Shown here: positions 46,934-56,899 of the stretch, piece by piece
Layout of the letters: the number at the start of each line of letters is the position of its first letter
How positions within the stretch are numbered: position 1 is the stretch's first letter
Source: Platerodrilus igneus
Taxonomy: Eukaryota > Arthropoda > Insecta > Coleoptera > Lycidae
NCBI GenBank assembly: GCA_036346225.1
Contig: JARFIW010000968.1
Location: 682,001 to 746,000, forward strand
DNA: 64,000 bases
Direction of reading: 5' to 3'
Position numbers and translations under genes: made by a program
The notes under the pieces: generated by a model
Databases searched by the model: none
What the model was told of the DNA's origin: nothing
The model's input: the letters and a program-made list of their open reading frames with translations, nothing else

Positions 46934-49084
46934 CTAAAATACCGGTAGCGGCGCTAGTTTGACCAAAGGTCGTTTTAGTGTGCCATGTGCCGTTTTGACT
47001 TCAGCGACACGTATAATACCGTCCGCACCGGGAAAAGTATTAATAATACGACCAAACTTCCATTGAAGTGGAGAAAGCTGGTCGTCCTTGATGAGGACAA
47101 TAGTGTCCTTTTCCACTTGTCGGACACCTACCTTAGAGTGCCATTTAACCTTTTGATTTAGAGTATGTAAGTACTCATGGCTCCAGCGAGCCCAAAAATC
47201 TTGGTGGAGTTTTTGCAGGAGTTTCCACCTGCTTTTTAATGGTAAAACGTTGGTTGAATGGTCCTCGTCTGGTGGTGCAGAAACAGGCTCCATAGTTAGG
47301 AAATGACCTGGTGTTAGGCAACGCAAGTCATTTGGATCCGAACTCAACGCGCAGAGTGGCCTTGAATTTAGAACAGATTCAATTTGAGTAAGAACTGTGT
47401 ACAGTTCCTCAAAGGTAAGTTTTTGTTCGCCGATTACGCGAGCTAGGTGTGTCTTTACCGACTTAACACCGCTTTCCCACAAGCCACCGAAGTGAGGGGC
47501 GCTAGGTGGATTAAACGACCACTTTATTTTTTCTGAGGTTACTGCACTATGCAGATAACTCGTAAGCTGACGATAGGCACCTACAAAATTAGTACCGCAA
47601 TCACTAAATATTTGAGAACAGCGTCCTCGCCGTGCTATAAATCGTCGCAAAGCGGAAAGAAACGCGTCTGCCGACAAATCCGAAACAAGTTCAATATGTG
47701 CTGCCTTAGTGGCAAAACAAACAAAAATACAAATATAGGCCTTAAGAGTTTTAGAGCCTCGCAGGCGGTTAGCCTTTATTAAAAGAGGGCCAGCAAAATC
47801 AACACCAACAATACTGAACGGTTTGATTTGGGTAATACGTGCTGCCGGTAGGTCTCCCATAGGAGGAGTTACCAGGACCGGTTTGGTACGAAAACATCTA
47901 TGACATGATGATAAATAACTTCGGATTGAATTTTTAATGGAAAGGATCCAGAAGTTCTGTTGGATAAGATACGCTGTGGTATTAACACCAGGATGGCAAT
48001 ACCTTTCATGAGTTGACAGAATGATAAGTTCGGTTAATCGGTGCCGCTGAGGCAATAACGCAGGAAACTTTTCGAAATAGGAAAGCGAAGAATGTGTCAA
48101 GCGCCCACCTACTCTTAAGATGTTTTGTGGATCAACAAATGGAGAAAGTTTTCGCAAGCTTTTAGGTAATTTACGGTTTGCCTTGATCGAAGCTATTTCC
48201 TTTGAAAATGTAACATTTTGTACATGCCGAACGATAATCATGAGAGCATTGTGTAATTCAATGTCTGTTAAGGGACCCGTATGACGTTGAGCCATGGGTT
48301 TAGAAAATCTATAAATGTAAGCCACGATGCCTTGGATTTTATATAACGATGAAAAGCGACTTAGTAAAATGTCAATGACGTTTGGATCTGTTTGAGCGAC
48401 AAATGTTAGGATCTTCTTTTCCGTAGTTACCTCAGCAATTGAGGTTGACAATGTTGGTTGAGGCGGCCACGAGTCACTAGGGTAGTGAAGCCATTCAGGC
48501 CCCGCCCACCATAGCGAACATGAAATAACCGCGCTTGGCATTAATCCCCGAGATGCAGGATTAGCCGGATTATGCGAAGATTTAATATAAAACCATCGGC
48601 TAGGTGCAATGATTTCTTGAATGTGGCTAACACGGTTTGCCACAAAAGTTTTCCAACGAAAAGGTGGAGAACGTATCCAAGTGAGAGCGACCGTAGAATC
48701 ACTCCACGCTGAAACATCGGAGATGTCAATCAAGCCTTGATAAGACCGAATGGTAAAGGAAAGTAAATCGGTTAATAAAACGGCGGCACATAATTCCAAA
48801 CGTGGAATTGAAATGCGCTTAATTGGAGCTACTTTTGTTTTAGCGGTTACAAATTGTACAGTTATTTCTCCAGTAGTTTGATTTATGAACTGGAAATACA
48901 CTACCGCTGCATACCCTACCTCGCTAGCGTCGCAAAACCCATGCAAATGACAAGTAAAAGGATCCGAAGGGGGTAAACAACGTGGTAACTTTAGTGACGA
49001 TAATAACGGCAACTCTTCTTGATACTGCTGCCATTGAGACGAAATGTCTGCTGGTGGGATGTCATCCCAATTCAAACCTAACAT
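46934..49084 (-). pseudogene. pol: BEL/Pao pol: RNase H, integrase and C-terminal domain
   Basis: A 716-codon open frame. Residues 1-160: RNase H (HGFCDASEVGYAAVVYFQF, ARLELCAAVLL, AWSDSTVALTW). About 355-400: integrase H2C2 zinc finger (HERYCHPG...CHRC). About 425-540: D,D,E core (VGVDFAGPL, FSDCGTNF, HFGGLWESGVKSVK). From about 620: the DUF5641-like tail (HSKVGVRQVEKDTIVL). It ends KLAPLPVF plus stop, 242 bp before the 3' LTR. In an intact element it would be continuous with RT; a missing base at the A-run 49112-49115 throws the RT frame out just upstream. All catalytic residues of RNase H and integrase are visible. Confidence 0.9.
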
Positions 49085-49098
49085 CCACAGATGCTGGA

Positions 49099-50238
49099 TT
49101 AGGCGTTTTGCAAAAGTGTTAGTGGTGCTAAAAATCCTAATGGATCATATATTCTGGCAACTTGCGAAAGTATGTTGCGCTTTGTACATATTGGGTTTAA
49201 TTTTTTAACCCGAAATGAGAAAATATATTCTGTAGGTGACCATTGAAGACCTAATATTTTTATTGATTCGTCAGAATCGAAATCGAGAGAAGTATATTGG
49301 CAAAAATCTGACGGAATGCCTTCCAAAATAGAAACTGAATTAGAACTCCATTTTCGAAGTTCAAAACCAGCCAAATGTAAAAGTCGGATAAGTTGATCTT
49401 TAATTTCGCGGGCCGATTGTATAGAATCTCCACCGGCGACGAAATCATCAATATATAGATTTGACCGTATAGCCTCAGCGGCTAACGGAAACCTTTTGCC
49501 TTCGTCAATGGCTAATTGCTGAAGAGTTTTTAGTGCTAGATAAGGCGATGACTTAATACCGTAGGTCACTGTATTAAGCTGATATGTCTGGATGGGTTCT
49601 TCTGCGGAGAACCGCCAAACAATTAATTGAAACTTTCGATGTTCTTCGGTAACCAAAATTTGTCGATACATTTGACGAACATCACAAGTAAAAACGAAAC
49701 GATGAGTACGAAATTTCAGTAAGATTGACGAAATGTCGTTTTGGAGACTAGGTCCAGCCAATTGAGTGTCATTAAGTGACACGTTGTTTTTAGCCTTTGC
49801 AGAGGCGTCAAAAACCACACGAATTTTAGAAGTATGACCTTCCTCTTTAAACACAGGATGATGGGGTAAAAAATAATTATCGTTCCCAACGGGCGGAGAA
49901 TCGAGTAATGCCATATGACCCGCATCAAGATAGTCCTGCATGAAATTGTTGTATTGGGCGCGTAGCTCCGGTTGAGCATGCAATTTGCGCTCCAACAAAA
50001 ATAGTCTTTTTTTAGCCATCTCAAAGCAATTATCAAAAACGGGCAAAGTATCGTTGAACGGTAACGCAACAATAAAACGACCGCTAGGGTCACGAGAAAA
50101 CGTGTTTTCAAAAATCAAATCTGCCTTTTCTTCTTCTGGAGAAGTATAAGGCTTGGATGGCAGTTCTTCTATCTCCCAAAACCGCCTTAGGGTCTGGTCG
50201 ATAGGATCTTCTACAGAAGTAAAAATGCTTGGACAGTA
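49099..50238 (-). pseudogene. pol: BEL/Pao pol: reverse transcriptase
   Basis: Open from just after the TGA at 50239-50241 to a TAA at 49099. Begins SIFTSVEDPIDQTLRRFWEI, the usual start of BEL RT. It then has HHPVFKEEGHTSKIRVVFDA, TCDVRQMYRQI (first catalytic Asp), YGIKSSPYLA and SNLYIDDFVAGG (YIDD, near residue 262), followed by ILSQVARIYDPLGFLAPLTL. All RT active-site aspartates are present. The frame ends early because of a one-base loss in the T-run (minus strand) at 49112-49115, after which the protein continues in the RNase H frame. Confidence 0.9.
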
Positions 50239-52104
50239 TCAGACTGCAAGCTTTTGTGGGACCAATAATAGTCCAACCAAAATTGTATTTATGGCGGCAG
50301 GCTGAAGAAATTTGCCATGTATAACACCGCCATTGATGATGAACGGATAAACATCTGCTCCAAGGAGCATGTCAATAGTTCCTGGAGAGTTCCAGGTCGG
50401 GTCTTCAAAGTGCAGGCCGCATAAGTGTTCCCAATTATTAGGAACTTCAACGCTAGGTAATTTGCCAGATATTGACGAAAGCACAAAAGTTGTGACTTCT
50501 AGAGATTTTTCAGAGTCTAACATAGATCGAATGCTGCAGCTGATGGCACCCCTATTGACTGCTGAAGTTGTCTGCCCAAGTCCATAAATCGGAACTTGAG
50601 AACGTATGCGTGGAAGCCAAAGTTTGCTCACGCAGTCGTCTCGAATAAAGCTAGCTTGGGAGCCAGGGTCTAAGAGTACCCTGATCGGTTTGTATCTACC
50701 AGAACGATCTTGAACTTCCACAACAGCAGTGGAGAGTAAGACAGTAACCCCAAAATTTGGATTCGTCTGTGAAGGCAAAACATTTGCCGGAATAGGAGAC
50801 GCTGACTGCGTCCTATTGGCATTTTTATGCATAGGTGTAGCGATCGGTTCAGCTGAACGGCTAGAAGCAGGTTGCGGTTCAAAATGTAGCAAGGTATGAT
50901 GCGGCTTGGCGCAAGTTCGACAGGAATTATAAGATTTGCATTGCATGGACGCATGGTCTGTTCGTAAGCAATTTAAACAAAGGCGTAAGCGTTTGACAAT
51001 GTCGAAACGTTCCGTCGGAGTTTTCTTTAGAAACGATTGACATCTGTAAATTAAGTGATTGCCTTTGCAAGAAGGACAATGGTGCGAAAATGAATTATTT
51101 GAGTCACTGGAGCTACTTGGTGTATCCAGTGAGACTACGTTAGAAGAAACTCTTGGTTTAAATTGAAACGCTGAGGATTTCTTAGGCACTGATGTGTGAG
51201 ATGTATGGACAGTCGTCGAATAAGAAACAGGTGCGGTTGAAGAAAAGGTTTCCAACGCTGCACATTGTTGGGTTAAAAAATATCTCAAATCCTCGAAATT
51301 AGGTATTTGCTTCGGATCCGATTGGAGTTCGAAGCGTTTTCTAGTGAACGGATCAAGTTTTTCTAAAAGCAAATCGACTAGAATAAAGTTCCAATGTTCA
51401 GTGGGAAACTTTAAGTTAGTTAGAACAGCAAGGTTCTCTGAAAAACAATCAATAAGTGCCCTAAGTTTCTTAGGGTCTTCTGATTTTAAAGGTGGAAAGT
51501 CTTTCATTGCTTTCCAATGCAAAGTTGCCAATAAACGCGGGTTGCTAAATCGCTCACGCAAGGCGTTATAGGAAATAATAAAGTTATCCCCCGAAATGGG
51601 TACAGATTTAACGATTCTTAAAGACTCCCCGCTACAACAATTAATAAGGTGATTTAATTTTTCGATATTGGTGAGTGACGCGTTATTATAGACCAGACTG
51701 TCAAATAAATCGATAAAGGACGCGAACTCAGTTACCTCATTCTTAAAGAGTGGGAGCTTTAACGGTACCAATTTTGATACCGTGCTGCTTGGAGCATTTT
51801 CGATGATTTGTGGTGCTTTCATTTCTTGCATCGTTTCGAGATGCAGCAGTATGCAAAAATAAGCGGAATCTACTTCCTTCCGTACAGCGTTGTAAGTTAA
51901 TGATTCTACCTCGTCACATGAAGCTAAGACGGCAATTAAAATTTTGCTAAAATTTGTATAAAGGTCAGTTATTCCCCTTGTTTGAATAAGGAACAACGTT
52001 TTTAAACTTGGGTCACTTTGTATAGTATTACAAAGCTCAAACATTTCTATAATACGTGTTTTCAGTAATTCTAGTTCTACCACATGTGCCTTCTTCGGAG
52101 CCAT
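50239..52104 (-). pseudogene. gag: BEL/Pao gag and protease
   Basis: 621 codons from the ATG at 52104 (MAPKKAHVVELELLKTRI); the open frame extends 46 codons upstream but this Met fits the family. Residues about 90-300: DUF1759-type gag domain (LVPLKLPLFKNEVTEF, HWNFILVDLLLEKLDP). About 340-400: Cys/His knuckles (CPSCKGNHLIYRC, CLNCLRTDHASMQC, CRTCAKPHH). About 477: DUF1758-type aspartic protease motif LLDPGSQASF, later LLGADVYP. It ends early at a TGA (50239-50241). The A-run at 50279-50282 is one base short and the one at 50221-50225 one base long, so about 55 bp are read in the wrong frame. Confidence 0.88.
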
Positions 52105-52699
52105 AGTGACTGTTATTGTGAAAGGCCTACAATAAAATGTTGTAAAACGGTACCGCTCAATATGTACACTGAGAAATATTAAAATATTATGAGTTTGTTC
52201 AAAGCACGAAAAGGTAAGACAGCGTATAAACCAATAAATCACGTTTTATGACTAACGGTTCGTCAAACAAAGTGTTTAGATAAGATGTACCGCTTAACAA
52301 CCCGAGCGGCTTTTACCATCAAAAGATCACAGGAAAGTTTAAAAACATGTGGCTTAACATATTGCAAGAAAGGTGCAGCTTAACGTGTTTGCAAGAAGTG
52401 TTCAGCTTTTACATTCTATTACCCTTTGCAGATGTTCAATATTTTACCGTAAACCGACTGAAAAGGTTGCATGTGATAAAAAACGTACAATAGCTTTTAA
52501 ATACAAAGCAAATCCCTTTACCTTTCTTGTTTAAGAAGTATAAGGCGACTATAATTTTCAGGTTGCTGTGCTTTATACCGCTAAAATAAATTTAAAACTG
52601 AAAACTGACAAATTTTATATTATGGATTTGTTTGTAATTAAAACGCTTGCTGGTTTCAATTACGGCGAAATCGCTTAATTTAATCTAAAGACAGTATAA

Positions 52700-52845
52700 A
52701 TAATATTTACACATTTTAACCCGCTACATATGGAGCTTGAACACAAATTTTAAAAGCTAAAATACTACTTAAAAGCTGGCTGGTGTGCAAAATGATATTT
52801 AATTTAGGACATGCGAATACCATAAGACTGGTGAATGCGGACCAA
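52700..52845 (-). other. 5' leader of BEL/Pao with putative primer binding site
   Basis: Directly after the 5' LTR the minus strand reads TTGGTCCGCATTCACCAG. TGG at this position is typical of a tRNA primer site, but the matching tRNA could not be named. The leader extends to the gag ATG at 52104. Confidence 0.4.
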
Positions 52846-53284
52846 TGATTGATGGGGATTAAGGAGATGATATAAATTGATAAAGATATGCTATTATAGG
52901 GAAGGACCAATTGCTTTTTGCAAGCAATAACGATAGCAGTGGAGCGGTTATGTAATAACTACAACTACACAAACTACGTAATAAAAGGGTATAAATACCT
53001 TTTATCCTGTGCCGCTGTGGGCAAATGAAACGTTCACGCACAAAAGCTTTCGACGGAGAACCAGTAACACGCACGAATCGGGTGATGGTCTCGCTTTCAA
53101 AAGCTCTAATACAACCGGCTTCTGCAAGGAGTTCGGATGCGACTTGCTTCTGTAAAGGCTCGAGTACGACTGTCACTTCACGCACTCACTGCCGGTATAT
53201 AATGTTTCACTGACAACTGTAGGATGCACGCACTGACGGTATTTATTGTCACAAAATACCGAATTGTTCGATGATGACGTAACA
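52846..53284 (-). repeat. 5' LTR of the BEL/Pao element
   Basis: 439 bp. Differs from the 3' LTR by one G in a G-run near its 3' end (four instead of five); no other difference was seen. Confidence 0.95.
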
Positions 53285-53289
53285 AAAGG
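53285..53289. repeat. Target site duplication of the BEL/Pao element, right copy
   Basis: AAAGG, identical to 46248-46252. Confidence 0.85.
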
Positions 53290-53720
53290 TAACCCGACAA
53301 AAAGAAAGCGAAGAATGTCAGATCAGAAATCCTTGAGGGCCACTGTAGGTCTCACGCTTAGAGATAAAGTGTCATGGAGAATTTTTATTCACTGTCACTA
53401 AAGATGTTGTAGCGATGTGTGTTGTGGCTCCATCTTGTAGAAACCAGGTGTGAGCATCGAGCCCTTTAAAGTCGATTAGCTTTGATTAGACAAACTCATG
53501 CAACATGCAAACCACACCGTAGTCTTGGGGCTATGTAACGGATCTTCATGTTTTTTACATTAATTTATAAAGCCTAGGTAACGGCAGGTTTGCTTCTTTA
53601 CAGCTCCATATTTAATGGATGTGTGCCTTGTAGCTTAAAAGGATATTATCTATGAAGTTGTTGTAGAAAGAAATCGTCAATTACTGTTTGTACAAAATTG
53701 CGGTGTATTAGGACTCATTA
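53290..53720 (-). pseudogene. Tc1/mariner-type transposase relic, 5' part (split by BEL insertion)
   Basis: In alternating frames the minus strand reads EDPLHSPKTTVWFAC, then LDAHTWFLQDGATTHIATTS and LVTVNK, then ISKRET and LSGYL. These match the middle of arthropod Tc1/mariner-type transposases. The QDGA...H block holds the second catalytic Asp and the last block is the 'WGYLK' region. It continues on the other side of the BEL element at 46252. Several frameshifts and stops make it dead. N-terminal DNA-binding helices were not found. Confidence 0.75.
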
Positions 53721-53724
53721 AGAC

Positions 53725-54580
53725 CTTTGACGACTTCGTCATATGAAGGAATTAATCCAGTGGTAATTATAGTAATTATAATTGTTTATTTATAAAAGCA
53801 AAAGCAATTTAGTAAGTCACTTTTCTGTGTTAGTTTTAAATTATGGTGAAGCAAAACTTCGTTTGCGTCTGGTGACAAACCGACCCTAAATTGTACCAAA
53901 TATATAAGAGTTATATATTTTATTTTACTTTTTGTTTAATGTTTATTATAGTGGTTAGTAATTGGTTCTATAAATATGTTGTTTAGTATTCTTGACGAGT
54001 AGTTGCTATTTATTAAAATATTTAATGCTTTTATATTGGCACTTTTTCTACATTGTGGAGCCAGATAATTATATAGCGCTAAGTTCAACGTATTATTTTT
54101 TTAGTTTCGATGCTGAATTGTATTTTTTTTTGTGAGAACTATTAAAAATGTTTAATGCGTAGTTACTTTTGTCAATCGGAATGGCACATGTGCAGTCGTC
54201 TATGTACCTGAAGAAAAAAGTCAAAGAGTTTGTTTTATAGTATGTACTGACAGTACAAATTGTGCTACCACACTGGAAAATGCCGTACCCATAGCGCTAC
54301 CATTTCTCTGTTTATATACTTGATTAAATGTAGTATGTGGATATTAAAATTAAATCTTCAACTTCTACGAATTAATGTACTGGTATATCAGTATATTAGT
54401 TGTTTAGTAATAATCAACAGAATGAAGAGTCAAAATCCTTTAAAAAGTAGAAAATTGCACACCAGGGGAAAATGCCGCTTCCGTTTCTTTGAGTATTTTT
54501 GAAAAATTTATAATCCAGATTAATGAAGAATGTCATTCACATTTACTATATAGGTTAAAAAGTCATTTGAAATAGCGAAG
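53725..54580. other. AT-rich sequence, no feature seen
   Basis: No open frame or repeat supported. Confidence 0.4.
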
Positions 54581-55374
54581 AATTGGTAGTACCAAGTTTG
54601 AATTACATGGCACTTAATTGACTAGTTTTGGCCCTTCGCATTTCATCCACTGTAAAACGCTTAAACTATCACAAATTTTTGTTAAACCACAAGAAGAAAA
54701 ATATTATGGAAAAATAGCTGCTAGAGAAACAATACATTTTTAAGATTATAGAAATGTTGCGATGTTTTGTAACCTGTAACGCTAGCGGCTTAATTATGCA
54801 TACACTGATATATATAAAAGCTTTTACAATTTTGGCTAGTTTAGGAACCATAGCTAGAAGATATACAAATAATTTTGTAGAAGCTGGATGGTATACAAAT
54901 TAGTAACAGGACAGTATCATCATATTATTAAAGTAAAACATCGAAATAAATAGTATAGTGTTTAGTACATTCTTTTACAACGAGAACTAAAAACCGTGAC
55001 CTTACCATAGACATACCAAATTTGACAAACCCCAAAATACGATCCATGACTAATCATGTTACGAATTTGGATATGACAATATTCTCACGTATTGAAAAGA
55101 TCCGAAACTATTGTAAATTATTTAAATAGAAAGAAGCATAAAACGTCATACAATTAAATGCACAGAAACTAAACCCAATTGTGCAAATGTGTGAAAAGAT
55201 CAATACCCAGATTTCCAAGCACCGAGAAAGCCATTGAGCTCGAACCCTGTGAATCCGTTCATCACGTAAATCCCCCGGAAGATTTTAAGTTCTATACACT
55301 GTTAAATCTTAATAAAAGGTATCATTCAAACACAATCAGTTAGTTATGCTTTTCAAGCGGTTGCAATTAAATCA

Positions 55375-55519
55375 GGCGGCTTCGTGGCTTAGTTGGCGCG
55401 TGTGACTACCAAGCCTAAGGTCCCGGATGCTATTACCGACTCCGACCGCTTGAAAAATGTTAGGCAAGCATTTTTTACAAAAATGCGTCCTCGTTCGAAT
55501 AAAAGGCTAAATGTAGGTC

Positions 55520-55566
<47 letters not shown>

Positions 55567-55680
55567 GCGAGGCACGTTAAAAATCCCTACTTTGCGTGGA
55601 ATAGTAAGAGCTTGGCAAAATGCAAAATTTCCAGGTAAGAACAAACTCGATTCCTGACTAATGTAGTACCTTCTGGTCAA
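55375..55680 (+). mobile_element. tRNA-derived SINE, copy D
   Basis: Head GGCGGCTTCGTGGCTTAGTT with a degraded B box, then CGCTTGAAAAATGTTAGGCA, GGCACGTTAAAAATCCCTAC and the distal TAGTACCTTCTGGTCAA. The internal CCCGTGTGTGAGTG of other copies has grown here into a pure (GT)n. Comparison with the empty site near 6095-6118 places its right edge at about 55680. Confidence 0.8.
55522..55565. repeat. (GT)n microsatellite born inside a SINE
   Basis: About 22 GT units expanding the short GTGTGTGAGTG of the SINE body. Confidence 0.95.
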
Positions 55681-55991
55681 GCGATGACAAATTTTTAAGT
55701 AATTTAACAATACGGCAATTTTATCAATTCGAGTTTACTAGTGAAAAATTGTTGAGCGCATTTTGCAAGCGCAAAATTAAAAAAGACAACCTGAAGTCTG
55801 AAAAAATTTGCAATGGTCCTGGAAAGTAATTCTTGAAAAACAATTGTCTTGTCTATTTCGAACTTATAGCTTTCTTTAGAAGTGTTTCTCTACATGACTA
55901 CAAGCGCATCTTAAAAAATATCTCTTTCTGTCTTTAAGTAAAAAAAGAACATTATCTAAAAAACTATTTCATAAAGGGTAGACTTTCAAAT

Positions 55992-56306
55992 TTATTAAGT
56001 TATTAAGTTATTAAAAGTTAATAAATGTTATTAAAAATTATTCAAAGTTATTAAAAGTTATTAAAAGTTATTAAATGTTATTAAAAGTGATTAAAAGTTA
56101 TTAAAAGTTATTAAAAGTTATTAAAAGTTATTAAAAGTTATTAAAAGTTATTAAAAGTTATTGAAAGTTATTAAAAGTTATTAAAAGTTATTAAAAGTGA
56201 TTAAAAGTTATTAAAAGTTATTAAAAGTTATTGAAAGTTATTAAAAGTTATTAAAATTTATTAAAAGTTATTGAAAGTTATTGTAAGTTATTAAAAGTTA
56301 TTAAAA
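55992..56306. repeat. 10-bp minisatellite, unit AAAAGTTATT
   Basis: About 31 units with a few recurrent variants (AAAAGTGATT, GAAAGTTATT, AAATGTTATT). Pairs of variant units recur at intervals of several units, suggesting higher-order duplication of blocks. Confidence 0.95.
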
Positions 56307-56454
56307 ACAGATGGAGCTTACCTGTAAGATTGTGCTTCTGCTTGTTTGGTTTTATGTTGCATTTATAATGGCATCAGCAAAAAGGTGCAGTAATACTGAG
56401 GAGCGTTATTAAAAATTGCCGAAAATCGCCAACTTTGCAAAAAAAATCACCAGT

Positions 56455-56640
56455 TCGTAAGCTCGGGTTTATATTTCATGACACTTAATGAACTGGTTTT
56501 GAGTCTTTGCATTTCTTCCCTTATAGATAAGCTTGAGATCTGTAAATTTTTGTTAAACAATGAAGTAAAACATACTACGGAAAATAGCACATAAATAAAA
56601 TATTTTTATTAATGGTATACAAATATTCGAAGTGTGCTGC
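56455..56640. repeat. Repeated segment, partial copy 3
   Basis: Shares CACTTAATGAACTGGTTTTG, ATTTTTGTTAAAC and the ACTACGGAAAATAGC region with 54590-54720. Lies about 1.87 kb after copy 2 in the same orientation. Confidence 0.55.
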
Positions 56641-56799
56641 GATCACTCAATTCGATACTTATTCTTTTTAATGCTTTTTCCTCGAATTGTATGTATGTTA
56701 TCATAGCAATATACAAGTTAATAGAATGAAATTATAACTTAAGGCTTATATGAAAAGCTAAAAGGACCATTTTAAATCGGACTAAAAATTGAAAAGAAA

Positions 56800-56880
56800 A
56801 AAAAATATAAGGTCTCGGACAGGATTTGAACCTCTAACCTTCCAATTTGTATGCTTGAACGCCCTAAGAAAATGAGGTAG
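56800..56880 (-). pseudogene. tRNA pseudogene or tRNA-like SINE head
   Basis: The minus strand reads GTCTCTACCTC... to ...GGTTCAAATCCTGTCCGAG then ACC, with a perfect B box, five paired acceptor bases (GTCTC/GAGAC) and a mostly paired T stem. A T-run (Pol III terminator) follows within 10 nt. The central text TTAGGGCGTTCAAGC...TTGGAAGGTT resembles a tRNA-Asn-type body. The A box and D stem are degraded and the anticodon loop lacks U33. Confidence 0.5.
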
Positions 56881-56899
56881 AGACTTGATACTTTGTGAC

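Larger units (their letters stand above)
46253..53284 (-). mobile_element. BEL/Pao LTR retrotransposon, nearly complete
   Basis: 7032 bp, bounded by LTRs at 46253-46692 and 52846-53284 and by the duplication AAAGG. On the minus strand the order is LTR, gag, protease, RT, RNase H, integrase, LTR, the BEL/Pao order. The LTRs differ by one G in a homopolymer as far as read, so insertion was recent. The interior is clearly less AT-rich than the host sequence. Three one-base homopolymer indels break the single expected frame. It sits inside an older DNA transposon. Confidence 0.95.
54580..55800. repeat. Repeated segment, copy 2 (with SINE insertion)
   Basis: From about 54640 it aligns with 5390-6225. 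The left part (54580-54770) also aligns with 56455-56640. A SINE interrupts it at 55375-55680. A weak TATA-like AATAAAAGG (about 55311) lies 25 bp before AATCAGTTAGTT, an initiator-like site, but coding potential is not retained. Confidence 0.65.

Noticed and set aside
47549..47782. Plus-strand frame inside BEL pol
   Set aside because: Shadow of the integrase frame on the other strand.
55992..56306. Possible CRISPR-like or telomeric array
   Set aside because: Ten-base tandem units without spacers, not a telomere motif; a minisatellite.
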